From NCBI GenBank assembly GCA_023014335.1, contig JAECYW010000003.1, forward strand, positions 992,001 through 1,056,000: a stretch of DNA of 64,000 nt, read 5' to 3'. Both the position numbers and the translations under genes were made by a program. The notes under the pieces are model-generated. The model saw only the letters and a list, made by a program, of their open reading frames with translations. It searched no databases and was not told where the DNA came from. Within the stretch, counting starts at the first letter, position 1. Each line of letters opens with the position of its first letter. Shown here piece by piece: positions 1 to 11,262 of this stretch. This stretch comes from Galerina marginata (lineage: Eukaryota; Basidiomycota; Agaricomycetes; Agaricales; Galerinaceae).

Positions 1-124
1 GCGACCACGTGACTACCGCTTTCGGATTTGAAGGCCAGCCACTGGAACAGACGACGCCAACAACTCTGTCCGTCTTCCGTATCATGCAATGTTTGTCTAA
101 CTGAGAACCGAGAACAGTTAGAAT

Positions 125-2467
125 ATGACACCTCCCAGACCCAACAAAAGACGAAAAATTGAGACCGTAAGCATTCTAGGTTGACCGTCTAAGGTTATTG
201 GCTGAGGACTTTAGAATCTAGCAAATTGCAGCCTTTTTAGACATTGAAGCCGGGGTAGAAGCTGACGGAGACATTTTCGAGGAAGAGGGAGAATATGACC
301 AAGGTATGTACATCGTACATAAATGTCTGTACTTTAACTCATCTGAGTTTTTGCTCTAAGGATTTGTCGACACTGACGAGGAAGTCGCCACGGATGAGAA
401 CATATTCTCGCATACATTACTGTCAAGAGAGTACGATGGAGCCGGCGAAATTGACTGGGACACTTTCTTGGACAGAGCTCGGCGTCGAGGTCGTGATGGT
501 GTTCTGACCGTGAACGCGGATGGCGCCAGAGAGGGTCCCCGAGATAGTGATGGTTTATATGAAATCATGTGCCAGGTATTCATCCTTTCGTTACCCTGTG
601 TGTCCGAGCCTAAGCCCTAACTTTCAGGTTGGTATGGAAGAGCTGGCAGTGTTCAGAGTGTTGCAGGCAGCAGCCGACCCAGCACTTGTTATATATTCCG
701 CATTTGCCCGCAAATCTCTCCCAGGACGGATCTTCGCCGAAGTCCCTTCATCAGATGCTGCTCAAGCACCGGCTAAGAAATTTTCTTGTTTATCATCGCA
801 CAACATTCGTTCAATTCCACGCGAGCGCATGACAGAAATGCTGGAGGTTGGAGGCAAGCTAGGACTTCGCGAACAGATGTGGGTTCGAATTAAAACGACA
901 CAAGGAAAATACAAGCGATACATCGGGGACCTTGCCCTTGTTGTGAAAGTGGAGAAATCGGGGAAAGTCGAGCTATGGTTGGTCCCTAGGCTGGGGCTGG
1001 CAGTTGAATCCAAACGACCCAGTCAGCTCTTATTCGACGAAACTCTCGCCGGCTTGGATACAACTTCTGTCCATCCTATACGTGAAGGGCATGCCGTCTT
1101 TCTCTATCGGCGCGAACGATACAGTCAACAAGGCTATCTTGTCGTGTCTGGATTCCCAGACGCTCTTGTCGGTTCGAGGGAGGTTATACCAAGCACCGCT
1201 GAATTTACTCTCTTCAGAGGATGCGAGTCCCTCGATCAACGCACCCGTCAATGCACTGAAGACGCCGTCCTCTGGAATAATCTACGGTTAGGCGACAGGG
1301 TGAAGGTCAACAACGGCTGCCTCCAAGGACTCTGCGGCAAGATACACGAATTTTCGGGCGATGAGGTACACGTGTACTTCGCATCCCTTGACGTAACCGA
1401 AGTGGTCCTGCGTATGGATCTGCGAAAGGATTTTCGAGCAGGAGATCAAGTCATGGTGACCTCTGGCGACGAGAAAGGTATGAAAGGTTGGGTCGTGGAG
1501 GTGCTCGAAAACAGAGCCGTCGTTTTCGATTTGGATAAACTCCAGCAGGTACTAACGCATAAAGCCTATGAATTAATGCTAATCATCTTGAATAGGCGGA
1601 AGTTTTGTTTCTTCACCTTGAATTCTACGAGGAATGGGACTCTGTATGCTTAAGGTCGCTCTCCGAGATCTCCAAACCCGAAAATAAGGATGACCGGAAG
1701 ATGAAACACGATCCAAATCGGAAATTCATTGGCAAGGAGGTTATGATCGTTGGCGCGAACCATTTCAAAGCCTGTAGGGGTGTTATCAGAGACACTGCTT
1801 GGGACGGCGAAGCCTCTGTGGAATTAGCTCTCTTCAATCACCCAAGGCAGGAGAAATTTCACCTGAGCCACCTTCGTCTCGTGTAAGCATCCCTTTCAAT
1901 GTTAAAGTTAAAAGCCGTATCTGAATACACTGCAGGCGAGAAAACAGCCTTTGTGAAATTCAAAACGAAAAAGTAAGTGCGCTGATGCCAGCACTACCTG
2001 CGCCCGCGGCTCCTGCCCGGCCGTCCACCCCTCTTCCAGAAGACGCCGAACAGGAAGAGGTCTCTCCCGCATGGGACCCGTTATCTAGAACTCCGGAGAC
2101 CATCCCGAGATGGTTGGTAGACCCACGGCTACAAGGTATTCGTATCAGGGTCACAGAATGGGGTTCCAATGCATACAAACATCTAGAAGTCATGAGTATC
2201 AGCCAAGATATGGTTACGGTCAGGGATGGTATGCATACTAGGACTCTCCCTCTTGACCGCGTAGACCCCATTACGCCAACGCGGAAGGAAGACCCTGTCG
2301 TTTCATTTGCTGAAGGTCCACACTTTGGTAAATTGTTCAAAATCAAGACCTTCGGCTTACTGGAATGTGACGCCCGACTTTTTGGCTCGAAATCAGGAAA
2401 GGGGGAGGTGCTCCACAAGCTTTTGACGGCGACGTTGGCAGAGGTGTACCCTCCTTTGAAAGGCTAA
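125..2467 (+). CDS. Spt5-like transcription elongation factor paralog (NGN + KOW repeats), six exons
   Basis: Model: join(125..166, 222..303, 361..575, 628..1548, 1596..1882, 1936..2467), 692 aa, all phases consistent. Spt5 proteins clamp the nascent RNA and DNA on RNA polymerase II together with Spt4. Seen: an acidic N-terminus (residues 15-80, rich in D/E), then an NGN-like domain (about 110-200, containing ALVIYSAFARKSLPGRI, close to the Spt5 pattern), then a KOW directly after it (MWVRIKTTQGKYKRYIGDLA) and at least three further KOW-type segments, including GDQVMVTSGDEKGMKG and FIGKEVMIVG. Odd: canonical fungal Spt5 is about 1,000 aa and ends in a repetitive phosphorylated CTR; this protein is about two thirds of that length and has no CTR. 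I read it as an accessory paralog rather than the essential Spt5. The start was chosen because exon 1 joins in phase to the acidic exon 2. Family call fairly sure; function as an accessory factor is inference. Confidence 0.78.
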
Positions 2468-4211
2468 CGATTGAATCAGCGTATTTCAGTGCGAATCGTA
2501 TCGATATACTCAATCTACATAACCGTCCAAATTCCTCATGGCCCAATCGTTGGTCAAGTGAATTTGCAGAGAATAACCTATCTCAATGTTACGGAAAATC
2601 AGTCCATAATTTCTCTGCATGAGTCCCACTGGCAGCGCCTTTCATCTAGTCCGATGAATTTTCTGGTGTTCCTGATCTTTCACCGCTGTTTCCACCTTCA
2701 GTAGCCACAATTTCGACTACATTTCCCATTCGTGGCTTTTCCTAATTACGGTCCGCCATGAATCTTTGGCGGAGTCTCCAGCATCGGAAAGAACGTGAGC
2801 GCTGCTGCTCTTTCAGCGCGAAGTCGACGGGAAGACCAGAATGAGATGATGTTTTCAAGTCGACTAGCTTAGAATAGTGTACTATTTCGGTGAAGAATCC
2901 GGAACTCTGCTGAATTGGCTAGGGCAGCATTGATGGTATTTGTATAACGTAACTGTCAAAGTTGAACCGAACTGGCGGAGCCTTGCTTCGCCGAAAACCC
3001 AGTCCGCCTACAATCTTCGTAAGCTTTCTGAACTTCTACAGGTTTGACAGGAGTTCCTGATGGGAATTCGGCAGCCCCTCCTTTTCAATTTCAGACGGGA
3101 AATTGGTTACAATCGTGTGTTCGCAGAATTCTGAGGTAAAATTGATGTATTGGAAACAACTGTACATCTAGAGACTTGTCGCGAGAGTGTAAAAGACTAT
3201 TTAACCCCTTGGAAGTCCTTTGAGAATTAAACGGAGTCAAATAACTGCCTCGTTGTACTTGAGCCGAAAACAGCGTTAGAAGTCGTAATATTACACTCCC
3301 TAAATTAAAACCAGGACTGTTTCCATGGCGTAGGGTTATAACATCGATAGGTAACTATGCTGCACATTTTGGACGAGTGGTGTTCAGTCCCAAATTGCGA
3401 TGATTTTTGGATCCATTTCTCTAAATAGCAATTTCCGATTAGTTCTGCAAAAAGCGCCACAGAAGCCTCCAAATTGTTCAATAAATAAGACATAAGTATG
3501 ACCAGTTATTTAATTTTAGCCACTTACAATTACGGTGTTTTCTATCAAAAGGATTGAAAGTTTCGACGAGAAGAGGCATATGTAGTGGAGGGATTTTTTG
3601 TGTTCTCCGCTCTGAAGCGCGCAATTCTTGCCGGCTTCATTTCCCGCGACGGCTTGCCTGACAGCTGTCTGTTGAAACTGTCCATCAGCTTATGTAACAC
3701 TGTGGGCGCCTTTGACAGGCGGCCCACAAGCAACCCACAAGTTCATTCATCTGACATGGACAGCTCATGGTTTTGATTCTCCTTCCTGACTCCCTTGTCA
3801 CTCGTTTTGAAATCTGAAGCTAAAAATTTCTCCAGACCAAGTGATGTTGCGCATGTCTCTGTTTCTGCGACATAGTTTTCTTTGAGTTGCATTCAACTTT
3901 AACTTGAATGGTGACCTACAACTCTGCGTATTCAGAAGCTGAGACGTCTGGTCTGCCTGCGACGGCTCATGCTGTGTGTAACCATGATTTCACCTCGGTC
4001 CTCGTGTTCACTCGGTATTCGTTCTATAATTATTCGTGCCCCACGGCAGGCCGTATACTATGACATTCATTGGGATACATTGCTTTCGGTATAAGGAAAG
4101 CGAAGCGGTGTTTGCAAGGACTTTCAGGTGTATCCCCTCCTTTCCCTCGAGTCATTACTGATTATCACCCCAAAGGTCTCGAGTTCAACTCCTGTTCACC
4201 CATACAACACC
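2468..4211. other. Intergenic stretch, no supported gene
   Basis: Only short ORFs with no recognisable domain or splice continuity. The last 400 bases (about 3820-4190) resemble sequence upstream of DUF6535 copy B (10985-11250) and, more weakly, the membrane-protein ORF upstream of copy F, so they are part of the duplicated DUF6535 block. Confidence 0.6.
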
Positions 4212-6835
4212 ATGGCAGAACCTGAACAAGTTCCTCTGTTAAAGGTGATTGCTTTTCGTATGTCATTCTATGCGGATGATTGAATGACCAAATTGAACAG
4301 AAGAAAACTCCGGAGGTTTGGGATCTTTACGACCCAGACTTTGAATTCACATATGCTCCACCAAAACCTGCCAATGGGGACCCATGGGACATTCTCTTGA
4401 AACCTCTTATGGATGCAGACAAGATTCGGTGTCAAGCATGGAAGGAAGAAGTGAACAACCTCTTGATTTTTGTGCGTTTATACTTCAGAATTCGTGATTT
4501 GTATTCATTACTTTCGCGCTAGGCTGGCTTATTCTCCGCTGTCGTTACAGCTTTTGTCACTGAATCATACAAGACTCTTCAACCGGACCCCAACAGTGCG
4601 GTTGTCGATCTCCTATCTCGCATGGCGAACCGCCTCGATAATCCTCTCAATGAGGTGGTTTCTATCACCAGTGCCGCCTCGTTTTCCCCTTCTCCTTCTT
4701 CCATCCGAATAAATATTTTATGGTTTCTCAGCCTCATTCTCAGTCTGACGACCGTGCTCGTCGGGATTGTCACACTTCAATGGCTGAGAGAATACCAATC
4801 GTATCCCGGACTCACACCGAAGCAGTCCCTCGCGGTTTTTCGGATGCGATCGGAAGGAATGGAGAAGTGGTTTGTATGGAAGATTTTCACTGCCCTCCCT
4901 CTGCTCCTTCAAGCGGCGCTGGTTTTTTTCCTGATTGGAGTCGTCGACTTCCTCCTGACACTTGACAACAATGTTGCAATTCCTATTTCAGTCATCGTAG
5001 GACTGACTTTACTCTTCCTTGCCGCAACTACTGCTCTTCCTTCACTGCAAGGCTTATACCTTTATTTTCCATTTCTCTTTGTTCGAGACCTTTCGAAGGA
5101 ACCGTCGCAATGCCCGTACAAATCCCCACAGTCACATGTCTTCCGTGCATCCTCTTCTTTCTGCTTTTATCTGTTCCACCGTGCCTTTCCAGCACTTCGC
5201 CCCCGCGCTCAATCTCTCTATTCAACACTTAAGGATGCCGTTCGGTACCTCCACTCTTCCTTCACTTCCATTTCACAATGGCTGTCCAAGCGGTCCGGGA
5301 CAACAGCCGTGGATATGGGGCACCAGAACATCCCCAGCAATGCGGGTTAAAGGGTCCAGAACAATATCGGTATTGGAGAAACGGTCGGCAACGACCCTGA
5401 AGGCCAGCCGACGGAGGATCATCATGTCGTTCCTCTGATACTAACCACCTGGAGAACAGAAACATGGGTAAATTTTGATTTTTCCTGGCTATTGCTTCGG
5501 GACGCCAGTGCCAATGGCGTGCATGATCAGGATTCTGGCTTGAACAAGCATCGTCTAGACCTTGAAGACCATGTGCCCTTCTTTGACAGCGTACAAGCTA
5601 TTCGGGAAGCCGTGCATAGAACCCGCCACTCTCATACTGACCCTTCGCATGTTTCTGCGATATATCACGCTTTCTCCGAGATTTCACAAGTGGTTGTGTG
5701 TTGGGAAGATTTCCACCAGTCGACACCGAGTGTTCAACGTCGGAATCGGTTCTTTTACGCTCTTTGGAAGGATTTACCTCTTTTGGATTACAAAGATGAA
5801 TACCAGTTCATTGTTTATGATGAGCAAGGAAGCTGTAGGGCTTTCCACTGCCAGAACATGAAGCTATTTATCGCCACTAGCGATGTCTTCTATACGTCTT
5901 CCCAGCTCTATAAGCATCGCACTGAGCTCGACATCTTATTGATCAACCTTTGGGGGGAAAAACATCCTATTAATCCAAACTCAAAGTCACGACGCACCCT
6001 TCCTCACCATCTCAGATTCCACCCAGTCCCTGAGTTGAACGACAGTGAGTGGCTGTCCTCAAATTAGGACCCTCAATCTGTACTGACGTCTGATTAACCC
6101 CCAGTGCTTTGTTGGCAATACAGTCAAGTTGTGATGAAGTTTCTCAAATATTCAGCTCGCGATAACTTGGAGATCGCTCCAAATTTTCTGCATGTCCATA
6201 ATGGTGTTCCTATACTCTTGGATCGGGCGGCTTGGGTTGCTTATCGGGCTCCCAACCATTCTGTGGTCGACCCCGCGTCAGTCGGCGAGGAAATTGCCGT
6301 CATTGAAGCCTACCGAGCTATCTTGATTTTTATAGGCGAACAACTCAATCGCAGCATATTGCTGGCAGCCTCAAATAATTCAGATAACGCTGTCCCGCCA
6401 AAGATGTCATATTTCTTCTACGTCTCTGCCATGTATGTGCGGCTTGTGAAGCGCCATTTGGAGTCGCAGATCCGGTTGCAGAAGAACCCACAAGGGAAAT
6501 CCATGCTCAACGAAATTGTATACCTTCTTCTACCGACCATGCAGCTGTACAAGAAAAAATTTCCAAGAGCTAACAGGTTCCTTGAAGGTCAATTCGCAGG
6601 AAAAGACCCCGACTATACACAACATACTGTCAGATTCAGCAAGACATGGTGGGCCTTCCTTGACGAGGACCTTTACACCAGATCGGAAAACCCGGGTACC
6701 CAAGAGGAATCACGCCCTCAGTTGACAGCCGCAGAATTCTCCAATTCACATACTGCTCCTGCCGAAGCAGGCGACGTGGGTAATCAAGTTGTCGACACAT
6801 CCACCGCCAACGATGTGGTAATTCCCATAGAGTAA
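4212..6835 (+). pseudogene. DUF6535 family membrane protein, copy A; one in-frame stop
   Basis: Model: join(4212..4244, 4301..4471, 4523..6044, 6105..6835), 818 codons before the final stop. The exon structure (33 nt, about 170 nt, about 1.5 kb, about 0.7 kb) is identical to copies B-F. Exon 2 carries the DPWxxLLKPLM and WKEEVNNLLIF motifs of the DUF6535 start; exon 3 carries four hydrophobic helices (AGLFSAVVTAF; ILWFLSLILSLTTVLVGI; LPLLLQAALVFFLIGVV; ISVIVGLTLLFLAATTAL) and a large soluble part follows. Odd: TAA at 5348-5350 stops the frame, yet the same frame resumes at once and stays open with conserved paralog sequence to the splice site; paralogs E and D have a leucine at that position. 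The 5' half alone would still encode all four helices (about 340 aa). Alternatives are a weak 57-nt GTTAAA..AG intron removing the stop, a sequencing error, or a segregating null allele. The C-terminal tail is complete. Confidence 0.8.
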
Positions 6836-7412
6836 AGTTCCTATTCCTCCACGGCCCAGTTTCCTCTGCAACATTCAGCTCGGCCTCTCTACTTGTATTA
6901 GTACCCACTTTTGCGTACCACCAAAGATGTCTCTAAATTTAAATAGTCCTGGAATGAAAAAAATGTGCTTGACCAAGGGGTCTCGATATAGAATGCATAT
7001 GGATATTCACCGGTACGCGTCGATGAAATGGGATGAATGGGACCGGAGGCAGACTAAGTCGCCTGTTACTATTTGTACAGAAATGAGAAGGGGAAACTAC
7101 CTTACGCGCGAGCACTGCTTCAAGGTGTCCGAGATAATGGACAGGGTGGCAATGGCAATCTTGGAAATTGGGTTGGGTTGATGCTCTTAAATTTTAATAA
7201 ATGAAGAGGAAAAGCCATCAGAAAGCCAGCTGTGCATTTAAAGCCAAATCCTGAACAATACGGACCAATAAATCGGTGATGAATGGAATGGAATGCTAAT
7301 AGTGCCAAATGGGCGCCTAAAGGTCTGCTCGAGATGGTTCACTTCATCGCCTTGACTTGGTCGACAGTCGATGCGAATAATGAATAGCTACGGTGAAGTT
7401 CTGTCACGGCGC
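6836..7412 (+). repeat. 3' flank of DUF6535 copy A, also present inverted at 32.4-33.0 kb
   Basis: The sequence after the stop codon (for example CTTACGCGCGAGCACTGC near 7102 and the stretch 7190-7390) matches, with substitutions and small indels, the reverse complement of 32400-32975 downstream of a DUF6535 relic on the minus strand. It has no coding signal and marks the extent of a duplicated block. Distinct from the 3' flank shared by copies C, E and F. Confidence 0.75.
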
Positions 7413-7414
7413 GC

Positions 7415-7795
7415 AACAGAGGGCAGCAGCGCAGTCTTCGACCCACGAGCCGTGGATCGCATAGCGGCGCTTTAGTGCGCGGGAAAAGTCCTGTCATGTG
7501 TTCCGTTGGTTAGCTGTTTGGTTGGATGAAGGAGAAAAGGAGGGAGAGCAGGAGGAGGAGAGGAAAGGAAAGGAAGAAGACGGAGACAGATTTAATTACC
7601 TACCCGGATAGCCCACCCGAATTCGAAACGGCAGAATACCCATGCACCGCACAGTCGCCTGAACACGCGCCGGGGTTGGTGTCGGGGCCGCCTTGGAGAT
7701 TTTCATGCCCAAGCCCATACGAAGGCAAAGGGAAAGGAATGCGAGGAGAGTTGCTCAAGACGCGCTTGGTTCTTACAAATTAAACTGTTTAGGGA
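7415..7795 (-). pseudogene. PLAC8 gene relic next to DUF6535 copy A
   Basis: Recognised by nucleotide similarity to the PLAC8 exons at 18.3-18.9 and 25.1-25.6 kb: the exon-4 core CACGAGCCGTGGATCGCATA lies near 7448, and the exon-3 end with its neighbouring splice site (TACCCGGATAGCCCACCCGA) near 7600. Between and beyond them the frame is broken, and the 5' exons are gone. It lies tail-to-tail with copy A, about 0.6 kb after its stop, the same arrangement as at 42, 51 and 57 kb. Confidence 0.65.
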
Positions 7796-8288
7796 ACGAA
7801 TCCGCATTCACTGTTCAGACGACTGAAGGGCATTGACATTTAGTCCAACCATCAGACACCCCTCGAGATATGGAAAATTTGATGTATTTTGCAATACATA
7901 AATGGACAAATCAAAAACAGCTACTCGCCCTTCACCAATTTGACCCCCCAACCAAAATTCCAGTCTTTGTATCCAGTCTGAAGCAAATCTAAAAGGTAGT
8001 CATAAGGTTTGGACGGTGTCCAAAAGTCCGAGCATACTCAGCAGGGGAAGTAAAAGTGAATACATAAAACAAACAGTATGGCGTTTTGTTGGGCAGCCTA
8101 GGAACACCGTGGACATCATCAAAAGGCGTAGATCCGCACATAGAGAAGGAATTGGGGCGAGACAATGGGCCTACTTTCAGCTTGAAATTTACTTCACTTT
8201 TGAGCTAGGTCTCGTGTGACCCGCTTATCCAAATAAAATGCCAAGCTGAATGTACTGTAGCCGCTGAACCATTCGCTGTGAAATGAAC
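7796..8288. other. Intergenic, nothing recognised
   Basis: Short ORFs only, without domain or paralog support. It lies between the PLAC8 relic and the 3' end of the bHLH-derived gene. Confidence 0.5.
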
Positions 8289-10137
8289 TTATCCATACAC
8301 CACTCTATTCGTCTCAGATTGGAAAGATCTCACCAATTCGTGTCGGAGACAGGGACCACCGGTGTTGTCAATGAAGTTTCCCCCAGATATAGTGAAATGA
8401 GAAGCGTATTGGAAGAAACCTGCAGTGAATGGAAGAGGGGTCTTAATGACGATCCCAAATTTTTGACAAGCAGACTTACTTGTGTCAGGCAAAGAATATC
8501 GAAACGGGTCCCCCCGAAAAACTTCAAAAAGATTATGGGTAATGTCGAGAAATCCTTGATATACGGAGCGGATGCGGTTTGATGGGTTGTCTTTTGTACC
8601 AGGGTCGTGCTCAGTTAACTCGGGGGGATGTCCGGGAGGGACATTGTCCCGAATACCAGGATAGGGCACAGTTAACACAGACGGGCGATCGGGAGGAGGA
8701 TTTCCGCGAACACCAGGATTTTTCCTAGTCAACACGGACGCGGGGAGGGTCTCTTTAAAGCGATCATACCCTTCCCTGAGCTCGTCTCGTCTGCGCTGCT
8801 CCGACTCGATGTACTGCTGGCGGTTAGTTATGCGGCGGCTAAAATCGAGTTTAGTTGGAAATTTATCAAAGGTGGGGTAATGGGTGCCTACGAATCGCTC
8901 CTTCCAGAAATGGATCCAGGTTTGAATTCCTCGGAATTGTCGGCGCTCCTGGTTGACCTTGTACGCCCGTTGCTGGACCTGTCGGCATGCACATTAACGG
9001 GGTTGAAGCGCTGGGATTGTGGGATAGTAGCAGCATACGGGACGGCGGGCGGTGAGTGAGAACCCCTGCCTCGGCTCATGCGGCGATAGGGCATGCCATC
9101 AGAGGAGTGCTCTCTGTAGCCAAGCGTCTGAGGGGCGACACTACCACACTCAGAGGAAGAGTACGAGCGCGGGAGTGAAGGAGCCGAGGAGGACGACGAG
9201 TAGGTGTACTCGGGCATGGCATTCATGGAAGTGAAGTCCATGGGGGCGCTGGTCTGAGGAACTACATTGACAAAATCAGAAAGCAAGAAAACGCGCAGGC
9301 CATAGTTGAACTCACGAGCAACGGAGACACCGAAACTTGGAGATGAGGGAGGGTACAGGAGATAGTCGAGGTCACTGTCCGTGTAGTTGGACGAGGAGTC
9401 AAAGGGCAACTCTAGGAAAGCCGATTTGTGGTGGATGTCCATGGACAGACCACGATCACACCCAGTCGACTCGGACAGATCGTTGGGAGGAGGGTTGTGC
9501 CCAGTATGATTCTCCCGGACACGACGATCGTGCCCAGGCAACACAGACAGGTGGTCGGGAGAGTGGTTGTCCGAACTTTCACGATCATGCCCAGTCGACG
9601 CAAATAGGCTGTCTAGAGGAGAGTCAATAATTGGATCCTTGATTAAACCGTCCAGGCTTTCGCGATATCTGTTCATCGTCTCTCTTGGCATCCTCCCAGA
9701 ACGATGGTCAGCCTCGAAGTTACTGGGGAATCTAGGAAGGATAGAGAAGGTAAGAAATAGCCATTTATGGAGGAATTGTTGGTTTTGAAGTACTCACGAG
9801 TTTAATTGCTTGGGCGAAAGTTTGAAATGAGACGGCGCACTAGCGGACGCCTCTTGAACGTCGCTCGATTTCCAATTCTTCCTTTCATATCGCTATTAAA
9901 TCGAGCATTGTTATTCCGTTGAGTCACACTGATGATGAAATACCAAGTAAATACCTGAAACGTCTTCCTGTAAGTTTTAACTCTTTCCAGAACTCGAGAG
10001 GTGTGGCCGACTTCTTCGAATTCGGAGAAGCCGTCAGTTTTTTCAGTTCCAGGAGCTATAAACCGGTAGGTGAATACTACTGAACACGCTGCCGAAACTG
10101 ACGATATGGCAAGGATCCAGCCTGGGGATGGGGCCAT
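8289..10137 (-). CDS. Chimeric bHLH-derived protein with helix 2 replaced by repeats
   Basis: Model (minus strand): 10137..9955, 9892..9798, 9731..8892, 8838..8289; 555 aa, all junctions in phase, introns 62, 66 and 53 nt. Basic helix-loop-helix proteins bind E-box DNA as dimers. Seen: a short hydrophobic N-terminal segment (WILAISSVSAACSVVFTY), a Ser/Pro-rich middle, then about residue 373 the basic region and helix 1 (ESEQRRRDELREGYDRFKET LP), typical of agaricomycete bHLH factors. Where the loop and helix 2 should follow, there are 19-residue Pro-rich repeats instead, encoded by a 57-bp minisatellite that also occurs in exon 3. The C-terminus then holds ASHFTISGGNFIDNTGG, similar to a motif found near the start of many agaricomycete NTPase-like proteins. 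Without helix 2, dimerisation and DNA binding are doubtful. The exon-1 assignment is the least certain part. Confidence 0.6.
8614..8740. repeat. 57-bp minisatellite, array 1 (in exon 4 of the bHLH-derived gene)
   Basis: Units start at 8614, 8671 and 8728 (GTTAACTCGG, GTTAACACAG, GTCAACACGG), a constant 57-bp period equal to 19 codons. It sits immediately after helix 1 of the bHLH. Confidence 0.75.
9465..9610. repeat. 57-bp minisatellite, array 2 (in exon 3 of the same gene)
   Basis: Units start at 9465, 9537 and 9594 (GTCGACTCGG, GGCAACACAG, GTCGACGCAA); the last two are 57 bp apart and the first is 72 bp away (57 + 15). The unit sequence resembles array 1 (GGGAGGAGG core). Confidence 0.7.
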
Positions 10138-11262
10138 GGGGTGGGGATTGTGAGGAATACCGGAATATCCAAACAGAAGGACTTATATACTTTGATGATG
10201 AGGCGAAATCAAGCATTGAATGCACTGCAATGATTGTGGCTGGTGTGCGCATTACGATTGCATTGCTCCTATTAACACTGCTATTCTTCGATATAACATG
10301 TGCATGATTGACATGCCACTAACACACGCCAAATCCTCGTGCAGTCGACGTAAAACCGAACGAACAGCACGCACTGCGCAAGTCATTATTAATGCACGTG
10401 CAGCACTGGTATGGTCGGGTAAAAAGTTGCCTTTGGGCGAATCACCTCTCCAAGCCGTGTCCACGAGGTCTGCCGGAGATGATAATGTTATTTAACGATA
10501 ATCCTTCGAGGCTGTCTTTGGTGGCGGTTGGAGCTTGAAGGTGGACGGGCGAAATACCATGACACCAACAACCTATGTGTAGAGTATATATCAGCAAATC
10601 GTTTCCTGCCCCCCACGCGGTGGCAGCCAAAGATGAGTTCAGGACTAAGAATAAGAGGTGGAGCTGATGTGGCGGCATCTCCGTGCAGGTCGACGCCAGA
10701 GGTATGTATAGCGAAGTCGTCATGCACGTCGATGCCATGATGAGGCCAAATAGTGCAGCGTCGGGTCGTAAGTAAGCTATGGCAGGGTATTCGTCGATTC
10801 GAGTCTCGGAATTGTGGCACACTGACAGGTTTTTTACATTACGTAACGCGTAAAGGGTAAGCGTCGCCCGCTTCCCACCCTTTTATAAGTTCAGTCATTG
10901 GACATGCCGGTCAATCTATGTCAAATCTAACATGAATAGCTCAGGATTCTCTGGCTCCTTGTTTACTCGTTGTCGCTTTCTTGAATCTGAAGCTTATAGT
11001 TCAGCAGACCGACTCATTTTGCGCGGGTCTCTCCTATAGTTCTGCGTATTGACAAACTGAGCACTCTTGTATGTCTGCGGTGCCTGGTGTTCTCGGTCGA
11101 GGGAATCGCGCCTCATGTTTGATCCTTGATTATGGCATTGCGTTCGACATATGCAATGCAATGCTTTGTAATATCTATGCGAGGCACTCCCAAGCTTAAG
11201 CATATCCGCCCTCTCTCCAACGACCAACACCGCAAAAATTTCTCGCCCACCCAGACAAAACC
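10138..11262. other. Intergenic between bHLH-derived gene and DUF6535 copy B
   Basis: Several ORFs of about 100-125 aa on the minus strand (10.4-10.8 kb) overlap each other and show no domain or paralog support. The last 280 bases resemble the region upstream of copy A. Confidence 0.5.

Noticed and set aside
10442..10822. 126-aa minus-strand ORF
   Set aside because: No domain, no paralog and an equally long overlapping ORF in another frame; coding status not supported.
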